Shown here in pieces: positions 26,068-34,956 of a stretch of DNA of 64,000 nt (positions within the stretch are counted from its first letter, which is position 1; every line of letters begins with the position of its first letter). This DNA is from Terrisporobacter petrolearius. GTDB taxonomy: Bacteria; Bacillota; Clostridia; Peptostreptococcales; Peptostreptococcaceae. A program made the translations under genes and the position numbers. The stretch is taken from assembly GCF_032598785.1 (NCBI RefSeq), contig NZ_CP102984.1; one strand, 5' to 3'. Under the pieces are notes generated by a model, which saw nothing but the letters and a program-made list of their open reading frames with translations, was not told the DNA's origin and did not search any database.

Positions 26068-27513
26068 ATGCCTTATAAAAATAATTGGATTCCTACAAAA
26101 GACCTTGAAGAAATGTCAAAAACAAATTATGATGTGCTTATTATTGGAACTGGTTTTGGAGGAGGAACAACCTTGCATAGGCTCTGTCAACTCTGGAAAA
26201 ACCACGGTGATAAAAAGATAGGAATAATTGAAAGAGGAGATAAGCTATTTCATTCCCACTCTCTGAATATTCCCACACAGAATGTTAATACTGCGAGAGG
26301 TGAACTACTTCCAGATAATTCTACTCTCATTGGGGAACGTCTGCCTCAATTTCCTGGTGCTCGAATGGTATATGCTCTTGGTGGCCGATCATTGTTTTGG
26401 AATGCAGCTACTCCAAGACCAATTCAATCCGAACTTAATAAATGGCCTATTAATCCAAGGGCATTAAATATATATTATAGTATGGCAGAAGATATGGTGA
26501 ATACTACAACTGCTTATGCAAAGGGCTCGGCAATTCAAGATGCTATGTTAAACAAACTTCGTGAAAATGGAATTTGGGAAGCTAATCATATGCCTCTTGC
26601 TTTTGATATAAGATCTTCTCATCAAGGAGAAATTCATTCTAATCCTTGGTTTAGTTCCATAAATACTCTAGCTGCAGCATTCTTTGACAGATCATATGAC
26701 CTTGCTATAAATGCCTATGCCTCTAGAATTATTGTAGAGAATGGGAGAACTGCTGGTGTGGAAGTATTTTCTCCTGATAAGAAAGCTCACATCCTTAAGT
26801 CAAAAAACATAGTATTGTCTTGTGGCGCTTTAGAAACACCACGACTACTCCTTAATTCTGGGATTTTTGGTCCCGCAATTGGACGTTATTTAACAGACCA
26901 TGTGTCCATTATTGCCATGGGTGAAATAAGTAGAAGACAGTTCCCTGATAATGTTGGTAATCTTTCTATTTTAAAATTTGAAACTAATGAATCCCTTTAT
27001 CAGATTCAGATTCTTGGCCCTAATCAATATTACTCATACCAACAATTTGAAGATAAATTTCTTCCAGATCAGCTTACAGTTGTTTATGCAGCCTTTGGAA
27101 GAACAGAGTCTCGAGCTGAAAATAGAGTGTATGTTGATCCATCTGAAAAAGATGAATTTGGTGTGCCTCTTCAGCAAGTTCAATATGCTTTAAGCTATAG
27201 AGACTATCAAGTAGCTAACCAAATGGCACAAGGCATCAGACAGTCTGCAGATGCTATGAGAGTTACTCTTGTTGATCCTACTTTAATCCTTAGACCACCT
27301 GGAGCAGATATGCATGAGTCATGTTCTTGTAGAATAGGCATTGATCCAGCTACTTCAGCTACCAATTGCAATGGCCAAGTACATGGAGTTCAGGGTCTGT
27401 TTGTAGCTGATAATAGCGCCCTGCCTAGTCTATCTGCATCTGGACCAGTTCTTTCTAATATTGCTTTGTCAATAAGACTGGCAGATCATATTGTGAGTGA
27501 ATCAAGGTTGTAA
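26068..27513 (+). CDS. GMC-type FAD-dependent oxidoreductase
   Basis: A 481-residue flavoprotein. The Rossmann FAD site DVLIIGTGFGGGTTLHRL lies near residue 24. YALGGRSLFWNAATPRP near 105-120 is the GMC signature loop, LSCGALETPRLLLNSG near 250 is the second signature, and GADMHESCSCRIG with HGVQGLFVADNSALPSLSASGP near the C-terminus carries the catalytic His and FAD-binding loop. GMC enzymes oxidise alcohols, sugars or choline, commonly passing electrons to oxygen or a quinone, which is unusual in anaerobic clostridia. There is no signal peptide. A divergent BCCT transporter raises choline or a similar alcohol as a possible substrate; that is inference only. Confidence 0.82.
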   Translation: MPYKNNWIPTKDLEEMSKTNYDVLIIGTGFGGGTTLHRLCQLWKNHGDKKIGIIERGDKLFHSHSLNIPTQNVNTARGELLPDNSTLIGERLPQFPGARMVYALGGRSLFWNAATPRPIQSELNKWPINPRALNIYYSMAEDMVNTTTAYAKGSAIQDAMLNKLRENGIWEANHMPLAFDIRSSHQGEIHSNPWFSSINTLAAAFFDRSYDLAINAYASRIIVENGRTAGVEVFSPDKKAHILKSKNIVLSCGALETPRLLLNSGIFGPAIGRYLTDHVSIIAMGEISRRQFPDNVGNLSILKFETNESLYQIQILGPNQYYSYQQFEDKFLPDQLTVVYAAFGRTESRAENRVYVDPSEKDEFGVPLQQVQYALSYRDYQVANQMAQGIRQSADAMRVTLVDPTLILRPPGADMHESCSCRIGIDPATSATNCNGQVHGVQGLFVADNSALPSLSASGPVLSNIALSIRLADHIVSESRL

Positions 27514-27528
27514 TATACTAAATTTATA

Positions 27529-27606
27529 GATGTGAACGATTTCAAATTTCCACATCCAGTAAATAAGTCATTTTCAATTACATTTTCTCCAAAAATCGTT
27601 CACATC
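27529..27606. repeat. Inverted repeat between convergent genes
   Basis: GATGTGAACGATTT (27529-27542) and AAATCGTTCACATC (27593-27606) form perfect 14-base arms around 50 bases. It lies between the GMC gene and the end of the histidine kinase gene, probably as a transcription barrier or processing site. Confidence 0.55.
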
Positions 27607-27679
27607 CCAAAACTGTCAAGAACTGCACCATTTCACCCTTGGGAAAGTTGTGATGCACCTAGTAGTGCAGTTGCTACTA

Positions 27680-28582
27680 CTAATCTGTCAGCAGCCAGCT
27701 ACACTTCATATATAACCACCCATCCTTTAATTCAGCAGAAAGTTTTCCATTCATTTTTTCCATCAAGCCTTTTGCAATAGATAATCCTAGTCCTGTACCT
27801 TTACCTGAGCGTGTTTGGTCTGCTGTATAAAACCTATCAAAAAATAATTCAACATCTTTTTCTGTTAAATCTTTTACACCATTACTTATTGTTAAACTTA
27901 TATTTTTGTTATTTTTTTCAAGTATTATAGCTATATTTCCATCTGAATACCTTATAGCATTTGTGAGAAGGTTTTCTATAACTCTTTTTATAGCTGATTC
28001 ATCTCCAATAATATTGATTTTCTCTTGAGGAATCTTAATACTTGGAACTATTTGTTGTTCATTAAACCTATCATATAAATTCATTACAATTTCTTCCACA
28101 ATATTATTCATCTTTAATTTTTCAAGCTTTAAACTATGATCAACGGATTCAATAAGGGAAAGCTCAAAAAAGTCATTTAATAAAATCTGTAGTCTCCTTG
28201 TTCTATCCTTGGCTATTGTTAAGTACTCCTTTTTTTCTTCCTCTGTCACTTCAGGTTTTTCCATTAGTTGAATATACCCCAAAATAGATGTTAACGGTGT
28301 TCTTAAATCATGGGACATATTTGCAACAGCCTGTTTTAGCTCCCTTTCAGCAGATTTCTTTTCAATATTAGACATAGCATGCAGATCAATCAAATTATTG
28401 ATTTCAATTGCCATCTTTCCTATATGTTTATCTAAAAATGTTATATCTATTTTCTTTTCAGTTTTTCCCATATTATAATTTTTCAGTTGATTTGACATAT
28501 TATTTAGTTCTTTTTTCATAAATAATAAGTGGGAAAGAAAAACTATAGCTAATATACTTGAGACAATTACTGCATAAATCAC
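27680..28582 (-). CDS. Sensor histidine kinase of module 2
   Basis: A 300-residue kinase with one N-terminal membrane helix (about 3-20) and no extracellular domain. The H box is AVANMSHDLRTPLTSILGYI (His near 92), the N box VIENLLTNAIRYSDG and the G2 box KGTGLGLSIAKGLMEKM. It has the same layout and gene position as the kinase at 6639. It is the last gene of a unit with permease 28605, ATPase 29368 and regulator 30375. It presumably senses envelope-active peptides through the transporter. Confidence 0.85.
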   Translation of the reverse strand: MIYAVIVSSILAIVFLSHLLFMKKELNNMSNQLKNYNMGKTEKKIDITFLDKHIGKMAIEINNLIDLHAMSNIEKKSAERELKQAVANMSHDLRTPLTSILGYIQLMEKPEVTEEEKKEYLTIAKDRTRRLQILLNDFFELSLIESVDHSLKLEKLKMNNIVEEIVMNLYDRFNEQQIVPSIKIPQEKINIIGDESAIKRVIENLLTNAIRYSDGNIAIILEKNNKNISLTISNGVKDLTEKDVELFFDRFYTADQTRSGKGTGLGLSIAKGLMEKMNGKLSAELKDGWLYMKCSWLLTD

Positions 28583-28604
28583 TTTTCCACCCCACTTTCA
28601 CTAA

Positions 28605-29375
28605 TTATTTAATTTCTATTCTTCTAAAAATCCTGCTCCCACAATAAGCCATAATAACAAATGTTGCTGCACAGATTAATATATTCCTTCCAATTTCATT
28701 GAATGTAACAACAGGACTAAAGGCTTTATAAATCTGATAAAATATAGAATTTTCATATATGATTCTAAGTATTTCATACTTAGGAACAAATATCTTTTCA
28801 ATTCCATACAGAATAATAGTAGCTATAATAGTAATAATAATAGTCTTTCCACTTTCTCTAGTTAAAGAAGCAACAAGCATTATAATGGCTGAATAGGCTA
28901 TTATACTAAGAGTATATAAACTAAAAGCTCTTAATAAATACACAAATGCAGCATTAGTATAAATATGACTATATCCTAATAAAAATGTTAAACATATTGC
29001 TGTAATTACAGGTAATATAACAGCGGTAATTACTGAACCTAAAGAAAAAACAATTAACTTTGCCAAATAAATATGACTTCTTTTATTTCCACTTAATATT
29101 TGATTTTTAATAGTACCTGTAGAATGATCTACATTTATAAAAAATCCAGCCAGTGTACTTATAGTTAAATTAAAAAATAAGGGTGCCATCATCATTTCCA
29201 TAGCATTATATTCTTTTAAACCTACACTATCAAAACTTGTATTATGCAATCCCCACCAGTCTATTATAACTAGATAATTAGCAAGCCCATAGACTACAGT
29301 TACAACTCCAACCAAAATCCAAAATGTATGATTCCTTTTTAACTTAAATAATTCTGCTTTAATTAGATTAATCAT
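28605..29375 (-). CDS. ABC-2 type permease of module 2
   Basis: About 256 residues with six hydrophobic segments. The start MINLIKAELFKLKRNHTFW and the coupling motif INVDHSTGTIKNQILSGNKR parallel the module 1 permease. I place the start at 29375, where GGGAGGTG lies upstream within the ATPase gene. This gives the same 8-base overlap between the two genes that is seen in module 1. Longer readings upstream lie within the ATPase frame. It should form the membrane part of a peptide-antibiotic exporter. Confidence 0.8.
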   Translation of the reverse strand: MINLIKAELFKLKRNHTFWILVGVVTVVYGLANYLVIIDWWGLHNTSFDSVGLKEYNAMEMMMAPLFFNLTISTLAGFFINVDHSTGTIKNQILSGNKRSHIYLAKLIVFSLGSVITAVILPVITAICLTFLLGYSHIYTNAAFVYLLRAFSLYTLSIIAYSAIIMLVASLTRESGKTIIITIIATIILYGIEKIFVPKYEILRIIYENSIFYQIYKAFSPVVTFNEIGRNILICAATFVIMAYCGSRIFRRIEIK

Positions 29376-30291
29376 TTTCTGCACCTCCCACAAGTTTTGT
29401 AAAATAACTTTCCAAGTCGTCTCCCATTTGTGAAAAGTGTTCAATAATAAGTTTGTTTTTAGTTATAGCCATTGATACCTTTCGTATATCGTTAAGATGA
29501 CTATATAACTTTATAGTTCCATCTGCCATAACTTCAAAATCTGTTGCACCCAGTTCAGCTTCTAGTACAGTTGCTCCTTTACTTGGATTATCAACTTTTA
29601 TACTTAAATATTGTCTGCATTTTTCATTCAGCTCTTTTGCTGTAATCTGTTCCAACAGTTTTCCTTTATGAATAATACCATATCTTGTAGCAAGCTGGTA
29701 AAGCTCACTTAACATATGACTAGATATTAAAACTGTCATTCCTTTTTCTCGATTTAGTTTTTTTATAAGCTCACGAAGCTCAACTATTCCCATAGGATCT
29801 AAGCCATTTGTAGGTTCATCAAGAATTAAAAATTCTGGGTCACTTAAGAGCGCAATAGCAATGCCCAGTCTTTGCTTCATTCCTAATGAAAAATTGACTG
29901 CTTTTTTTCCTCCTGTGTTTTGTAATCCAACAAGTTCCAAAGTTTTCTCAATAGACTTTTTATTTGGAATACCTTTTTGCAAGCGATGCAGTTCTAGATT
30001 TTCATAAGCTGACATATTTGGAAATAAAGCAGGATTTTCAATAACTGCTCCTATTCTCTTGATAGATTGTAACAAATCTTTCTCACTACTTTGTCCAAAT
30101 AGTTCTACATTTCCCTTAGTTGGAAATGCAAGACCTGTAATTATTCTAAGCAGTGTTGTTTTGCCAGCACCATTTTGTCCAATAAATCCATAAATCTCAC
30201 CTTTTTTAATTTCAATATTTACATCATTAAGGGCAAAACCTTCTTTATATTTTTTATCAAGATTATTAGTTCTTAGTACATATTCATTCAT
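29368..30291 (-). CDS. ABC transporter ATP-binding protein of module 2
   Basis: A 307-residue BcrA-like ATPase, the same length as its module 1 paralogue. Walker A is GQNGAGKTT, the signature NFSLGMKQRLGIA, Walker B FLILDEPTNGLDP and the H-loop SSHMLSEL. The C-terminal extension ends LESYFTKLVGG, matching the module 1 protein. It begins 75 bases after the response regulator gene and overlaps the permease. It energises that permease. Confidence 0.88.
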   Translation of the reverse strand: MNEYVLRTNNLDKKYKEGFALNDVNIEIKKGEIYGFIGQNGAGKTTLLRIITGLAFPTKGNVELFGQSSEKDLLQSIKRIGAVIENPALFPNMSAYENLELHRLQKGIPNKKSIEKTLELVGLQNTGGKKAVNFSLGMKQRLGIAIALLSDPEFLILDEPTNGLDPMGIVELRELIKKLNREKGMTVLISSHMLSELYQLATRYGIIHKGKLLEQITAKELNEKCRQYLSIKVDNPSKGATVLEAELGATDFEVMADGTIKLYSHLNDIRKVSMAITKNKLIIEHFSQMGDDLESYFTKLVGGAEND

Positions 30292-30374
30292 AGGACTCTC
30301 ACACCTCTCTTATATGATAGTAGTAGTATAAAGACAAATCCATAAGAGAAATTAAATAAAATATTAAGAAAACC

Positions 30375-31067
30375 TTAATTTTTAAGTCTGTATCCCATAC
30401 CCCAGATAGTTTCAATATATTCTTCATTTTGATTTGCTTTTGTCAACTTATTTCTTAAATGACTCATATGAACATTAACTGTATTATCATCACCTAGGAA
30501 ATCATCTTTCCATATGCTCTCAAATATATTTGCCTTAGTAAAAATCTTTTTGGGAGATTGCATCAAAAGTAATAGTATTTCATATTCACGAGCTGTTAAT
30601 ACAACTTCAGTCCCTCCAGCTGTCACTCTTTTTGACTCTAAATCAAGGCAAACATCTTTATGCTTTAACACATGATTTTGTCCTTGGTTTATCACTTGTT
30701 TATATCTTCTTAATAAAGAATCAATTCGAGCAGAAACTTCTTCAATATCAAAAGGTTTTGTAATATAATCATCTGCTCCTACCCTCAATATATTTACCTT
30801 AGTTTGAGCTTCACCTTTAGCTGAAATAATAATCACAGGAACTAAGCTATGTTCCCTAATCCTTAAAAGAACCTCTTCTCCTGTAATTCCTGGAAGCATT
30901 AAATCAAGAAGAACCATATCCCACTCTTGTTTTTCCACATAAAGCATTGCTTCAGTTCCTGAATATGCAGCTTGTGCCGTATATCCACTCTTTTTTATAA
31001 TATTACATAATAATTTATTAATATCATTATCATCTTCTACAACTAAAATTTGTATTTCTTTTTCCAT
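30375..31067 (-). CDS. OmpR/PhoB-family response regulator of module 2
   Basis: About 230 residues. The receiver has the acidic pair EDDND, phospho-Asp in MVLLDLMLPG and Lys in DDYITKPF; the winged helix has VLTAREYEILLLLM and DNTVNVHMSHLRNKL. The start at 31067 fits a GGGTGAT ribosome binding site; an ATG at 31079 would add four residues. It heads the module and should switch on the ABC genes. It is clearly paralogous to the regulator at 9277. Confidence 0.85.
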   Translation of the reverse strand: MEKEIQILVVEDDNDINKLLCNIIKKSGYTAQAAYSGTEAMLYVEKQEWDMVLLDLMLPGITGEEVLLRIREHSLVPVIIISAKGEAQTKVNILRVGADDYITKPFDIEEVSARIDSLLRRYKQVINQGQNHVLKHKDVCLDLESKRVTAGGTEVVLTAREYEILLLLMQSPKKIFTKANIFESIWKDDFLGDDNTVNVHMSHLRNKLTKANQNEEYIETIWGMGYRLKN

Positions 31068-31079
31068 AATATCACCCAT

Positions 31080-31447
31080 TTATCCGAATTATCATTATAA
31101 TCCTATTTCTTAATTTATTACTAAATATTTTAATACTAATATCTTTTTATACAATGATGTTTTTTATACTTATAATCTGTTTGTACTAGATAGTCTCTAA
31201 AAATCGTCTATTTTCAGCATATTTAACAATTTTTTATTTTATATGTATATTATAAAGTATCACATTACTCTTATACATTTTAACATAAGATATTTTTACT
31301 TTACTACTATTTATAAAACACAGTATTGCAATAATTCACTGATTTTACACATATGCTCTTAAAATGTACGATTTTTTACAGCACACTATAATATTATTAA
31401 TCTTTTGATTATTTCACTATTTATATTTATCTTCATATTAATAGAAT
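31080..31447. other. Intergenic region upstream of module 2
   Basis: About 370 AT-rich bases that must include the module 2 promoter. No ORF or strong hairpin was seen. Confidence 0.5.
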
Positions 31448-31522
31448 CACATTAAAGTTTGGTTAAAATACAAAAAGAGACTAAACAATATCTCGCTTAA
31501 TCTCTCTACTTATCTTATTTTA
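31448..31522. repeat. Dispersed 3'-end terminator repeat, copy B
   Basis: In minus-strand sense it contains AGAGAGATTAAGCGAG, then TAGTCTCTTTTTG and TTTTAACCAAACTTTAATG. The stem AGAGA/TCTCT with a T5 run makes a terminator, 20 bases beyond the hydrolase gene. Copies A (3978) and C (34679) share the TTAAAGTTTG and AGAGACTAAACAATAT parts. Confidence 0.65.
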
Positions 31523-31541
31523 AATTCCATTTTTGTGTCAA

Positions 31542-32609
31542 TTATTGTACTTCATTTAAGAAATCAACCATGATTCGAATAAATTCTTCGGGTTTATCGT
31601 AGTGTATATCGTGCCCAGGTGAATCCACATTAATTCTCTTTCCATTTTCCAATAATTCAACCACATGATCAGCATCTTCATCCGATAACGCTGCTACTAA
31701 TAAATCCTCATCATAACTTGTTGAAGCTTTTATAAATACTGTAGGACTTTTAATTTCTGATAACACCTTTGATTGATTATAGTCTTCAAACCATGTATTA
31801 TCATAAAATGTTTCTCCAAATTTACGATCGTATGGATAAGTTACACTTTCAAATATTCTATTTATCTGTGGAGGTAAATATTTTAAATGTACAGGTCTAT
31901 TAGGATATTTTTTATGATATGCTATTGCATCTTCGGAAAATCGTCTCCAAAGAAAATCTCCAAACATGTTTCTCCAATAACTTCTTTCTAAACTGTACTT
32001 GAAATAATCCTTCTCTTCATTTTGATTTTTAAAGTCTTCATACAATTGAAAACCATATACCCATACATATGTTTTCTCCCTCCTATCAGGTTCAGTTGAG
32101 AAGAAAGGTGAATCTTCAATAACTGTTCCCAGTACACGCTCTGGCGAATATGCTGCCATCCATGCAGCAATCATTCCACCTGAAGAATGACCGGAAACCA
32201 CTGTTTTTTCCCCTATTTTCAAATCAATAAATTCGATAAAATCCTCAGCCATTTTTTTAGCTGAATATTTATCAGGATTTTTATCAGATTCTCCGTGTCC
32301 GTGGCAATCGACAGCGTATACATGGTAATGCTTTGATAATTCAGGCAATACTTTTGCATAATCCTCCCAAGACATACCTTGACCATGAATTAGTAGAAGT
32401 GGTGTTTTACCATTGCTTGGACCTTCCCCATAATTTAATATGGTACCATCCTTTAGCTTTATTTGTTTTTCTGTAAATCCCGTACTATACATTTTTTTTA
32501 ACGGCTTCTCAATATAAGTGCTATTAGTATAAAAATAAGATCCTACAAAAAATATTATAAACGCTAGAATTCCACCTAGTATTATTTTCCTTTTCTTTTT
32601 TATCTTCAT
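31542..32609 (-). CDS. Membrane-anchored alpha/beta hydrolase
   Basis: A 355-residue protein with an N-terminal lysine cluster and membrane anchor (ILGGILAFIIFFVGSYFY, residues about 9-27), so the catalytic domain should lie outside the cell. LLIHGQGMSWEDYA near 72 is the oxyanion region, GHSSGGMIAAW near 142 the nucleophile elbow with Ser, and PGHDIHYDKPEEF near the C-terminus supplies the His. Lipase/esterase or peptidase activity is likely, with no clue to substrate. It lies 76 bases after an HTH-AbrB regulator on the same strand, which may control it. Confidence 0.8.
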   Translation of the reverse strand: MKIKKKRKIILGGILAFIIFFVGSYFYTNSTYIEKPLKKMYSTGFTEKQIKLKDGTILNYGEGPSNGKTPLLLIHGQGMSWEDYAKVLPELSKHYHVYAVDCHGHGESDKNPDKYSAKKMAEDFIEFIDLKIGEKTVVSGHSSGGMIAAWMAAYSPERVLGTVIEDSPFFSTEPDRREKTYVWVYGFQLYEDFKNQNEEKDYFKYSLERSYWRNMFGDFLWRRFSEDAIAYHKKYPNRPVHLKYLPPQINRIFESVTYPYDRKFGETFYDNTWFEDYNQSKVLSEIKSPTVFIKASTSYDEDLLVAALSDEDADHVVELLENGKRINVDSPGHDIHYDKPEEFIRIMVDFLNEVQ

Positions 32610-32685
32610 ATCGTGTCTCTCCCCATCAAGTTATATAATTCAAAATCTATTATCACTTTAATTCATCCTATATTAATTGTATCTT

Positions 32686-33114
32686 CTACTCCTTGCATTC
32701 TTCAGAATTATAAACTGCTTCTATAAAATGCATGAATTTATCGTGCTTTACCAGGGCAATTCCCTGATACTCATCACCTAGGACTAGTAAACTGTCTTGA
32801 GGACAAATATTAAATATCTCTCTAGCTTTTTTAGGAATTACAATTTGACCCCTTTCTCCAACCTTTACCGTTCCAAATATGTGTTTTCCCTCAGGCTGAA
32901 TGCCTATTCCAGTTTTTTGTTTCGAATGGTTTACAAGATCATCCAACGAAACTCCATACAATTCTGCCAACGCGATACAATTATTGATATCAGGTATAGT
33001 TTCGCCATTTTCCCATTTTGCAACCGCTTGTCTTGAAACGCTTATCTTTTCAGCAACTTCTTCTTGTGTATATCTATGATTTTTTCGTAATTCTTTCAGA
33101 TTCATATTTATCAT
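32686..33114 (-). CDS. HTH (Xre) - AbrB/SpoVT fusion regulator
   Basis: About 142 residues. The N-terminal 65 residues are a Cro/CI-type helix-turn-helix (LRKNHRYTQEEVAEKISVSR then KWENGETIPDI). The C-terminal part, HIFGTVKVGERGQIVIPKKA-REIFNI, is a swapped-hairpin AbrB DNA-binding domain. Two DNA-binding domains in one chain are characteristic of a clostridial regulator family. I choose the ATG at 33114, preceded by AAGGA; an ATG at 33138 has no ribosome binding site. It probably controls the hydrolase gene downstream and itself. Confidence 0.82.
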   Translation of the reverse strand: MINMNLKELRKNHRYTQEEVAEKISVSRQAVAKWENGETIPDINNCIALAELYGVSLDDLVNHSKQKTGIGIQPEGKHIFGTVKVGERGQIVIPKKAREIFNICPQDSLLVLGDEYQGIALVKHDKFMHFIEAVYNSEECKE

Positions 33115-33138
33115 ACTTTTCACATCCTTTATACTCAT

Positions 33139-33375
33139 TATATTATAATCTTTTCATTAATCAACCAATTAAATATAACATATTATGTTATGTTTATTTT
33201 ACAATGTTTTTGATTTCTATTTACTTATCAACTCAACCATATCTTTTTTAGTAGTTTATATGTTCTCCCAAACAATAAAAATAAGGGTTCCTTAACATGT
33301 GAGCTTTGATAAAGTAGCCGCAATACCTAAACACTGTTTCATTCCTATTTTAAAATTATGTTAAAGTGAAGATCA
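33139..33375. other. Intergenic region, no gene
   Basis: AT-rich promoter region of the HTH-AbrB gene. It contains AAAATAAGGGTTCCTTA at about 33278, matching the element near 24330. No ORF was supported. Confidence 0.45.
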
Positions 33376-33414
33376 TAAAAAATAAACCTGTCAAAATTGA
33401 CAGGTTTATTTTTT
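33376..33414. terminator. Bidirectional rho-independent terminator
   Basis: AAATAAACCTGTC and GACAGGTTTATTT around AAAATT. The stem is near-identical to the one at 14850-14885. 33415-33605 holds nothing else recognisable. Confidence 0.85.
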
Positions 33415-33605
33415 AGTAAAACTTATGTTTTTCCCATTTGTATGATTTTGTACATTTTTATATTCTATTTAATATAAATTCATATATTATCATTTACATA
33501 TGAATTGCTTCAATTAATCTATCGCCCTCAAAAGCAACAAGAGTATTGTTGAGTTCTTACAAGTAACAGTAGAATTGTTAAATGCCCTTTGTTTAAGACC
33601 TTTTC

Positions 33606-34538
33606 TTAAAGAATCATTTCCCACGTCTCTCCAATTAGTTCTTTACCAAAGCTATGATGTGATTCCTGCTCCGTTATCTTAAATCCAGTTTTTGCATAAA
33701 TATGTCGTGCTCCTTCGAGCACGCTATTGGTCCATAAAACAATCTTTTCATAGCCAGCGCGTCTTGCAAATGTAACGCTCTCTTGGACCAAACGGCTTCC
33801 GAGTCCGAACCCACGTGCTTTTGGCTCTACTAAAAGCAGTCGTAATTTAGCTACTGTTTCACTAGATTGTACAACGAACACTGAACCCACTATTTCACCA
33901 TTCATTTCTGCGATTATACATCGCTCACGTTCAGGTTTGTAATTATTAATGAAATCTGCTGCAATCTGAGCTACAAGCGCCTCAAAATGTTCATCCCACC
34001 CATATTCTTGGGCATATAGCACACCATGCCTGTGGGTAACCCAGCCCATATCACCTGGTTGATGACTTCTTAGAAAAAATGTTTCAGAAAGTTTAAAACT
34101 TTTCTTATTAAGGATATTTTCAATATCGTGCATCGATTTCAGAAATTTTTGTTGATCTTCTTCACTAAGTTCATTTAATATCTCGGCAACTTCATCTCGT
34201 GAACGCTGATCTAAATCCGAAAATACATTCATACCTTCCTGTGTAAGGCGAATAAGAAACTGTCGACCATCATGCTCTGAACGAACTCTTTCAGTAAGCC
34301 CTTGTTCATCAAAACGAGTTATGATACGGCTGAGATAGCCGGCATCCAGACCTAACTCACGACTTAACTTTGTTGCAGTTGGATTATCACCATTAGCAAT
34401 TTCAAAGAGAATACGTACTTCAGTAAGGGAATAAGAACTATGTAATAATCCTTCGTGTAAGGCACCTATCTTTCGTGTGAAAAATCTATTGAACTTTCGA
34501 ACTTGGTCAATCTTGTTGTCAAGTGGACTTTTTTTCAT
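33606..34538 (-). CDS. MarR - GNAT fusion protein
   Basis: About 310 residues. Residues 1-150 form a MarR winged helix (SLTEVRILFEIANGD, ATKLSRELGLDAGYLSRIIT, RVRSEHDGRQFLIRLT). Residues 160-310 form a GNAT acetyltransferase with the acetyl-CoA loop RLLLVEPKARGFGLGSRLV and VLWTNSVLEGARHIYAKTGF. Such fusions couple gene control to an acetylation activity with unknown substrate. The ATG at 34538 fits GAGAGG at 9 bases. A large inverted repeat overlapping the predicted -35 lies upstream and should mediate autoregulation. The GC content is visibly higher than that of its neighbours, which hints at transfer. Confidence 0.85.
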   Translation of the reverse strand: MKKSPLDNKIDQVRKFNRFFTRKIGALHEGLLHSSYSLTEVRILFEIANGDNPTATKLSRELGLDAGYLSRIITRFDEQGLTERVRSEHDGRQFLIRLTQEGMNVFSDLDQRSRDEVAEILNELSEEDQQKFLKSMHDIENILNKKSFKLSETFFLRSHQPGDMGWVTHRHGVLYAQEYGWDEHFEALVAQIAADFINNYKPERERCIIAEMNGEIVGSVFVVQSSETVAKLRLLLVEPKARGFGLGSRLVQESVTFARRAGYEKIVLWTNSVLEGARHIYAKTGFKITEQESHHSFGKELIGETWEMIL

Positions 34539-34580
34539 AAATATCATCCTCTCATTATTATTTTTAATTTAAATATAAAT

Positions 34581-34631
34581 CAATATGCTTGACTATGTCA
34601 AGTAATTATTTGACACAGTCAAGCATATTGA
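34581..34631 (-). promoter_or_regulatory. MarR operator and promoter
   Basis: AATATGCTTGACTATGTCAA and TTGACACAGTCAAGCATATT form 20-base arms (one mismatch) around 8 bases. On the minus strand TTGACA, a 17-base spacer and TTATAT give a promoter whose -35 lies in the repeat, 45 bases or so upstream of the MarR-GNAT start. Binding there would block transcription. Confidence 0.7.
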
Positions 34632-34678
34632 TACATTTTAAAAATAGCAGAAATAGTTGGTGTTGATATAAAAAATAT

Positions 34679-34750
34679 TGCTAAAGTTTGATTAAAATAT
34701 AAAAAAGAGACTAAACAATATATCGCTTAATCCCTGTACTTATCTTACAT
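34679..34750. repeat. Dispersed 3'-end terminator repeat, copy C
   Basis: Shares AAAAGAGACTAAACAATAT, CGCTTAATC and ACTTATCTTA with copy B. It is downstream of the minus-strand MBL gene that ends at 34957. The remaining 200 bases up to 34956 show no gene. Confidence 0.65.
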
Positions 34751-34956
34751 CTACTTCTATTTATTTTTTTTGCTTTGTCTTCCCTTTTGTCAATTCTATT
34801 CCTTAACTTTAATTATACTTTAGCAGATTAATCACAGTTTATTAGGAATAATTAGATTTTATTGGGGGAGCTACAATTTGCTTGACATCTTTACTGCCAT
34901 CTTTACACATGTTTTAATAGAATAATGATTTCAAATACATCATGAACTTATGCTTC

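Noticed and set aside
27532..27780. An 82-codon frame after the GMC gene on the plus strand
   Set aside because: It overlaps the 3' end of the kinase gene on the opposite strand, starts within an inverted repeat and has no ribosome binding site or recognisable domain.
24330..33295. AAAATAAGGG(C/T)TCCTTA elements as T-box or riboswitch parts
   Set aside because: Only a short inverted repeat is shared; flanking sequences do not match and the elements are not placed consistently relative to starts.
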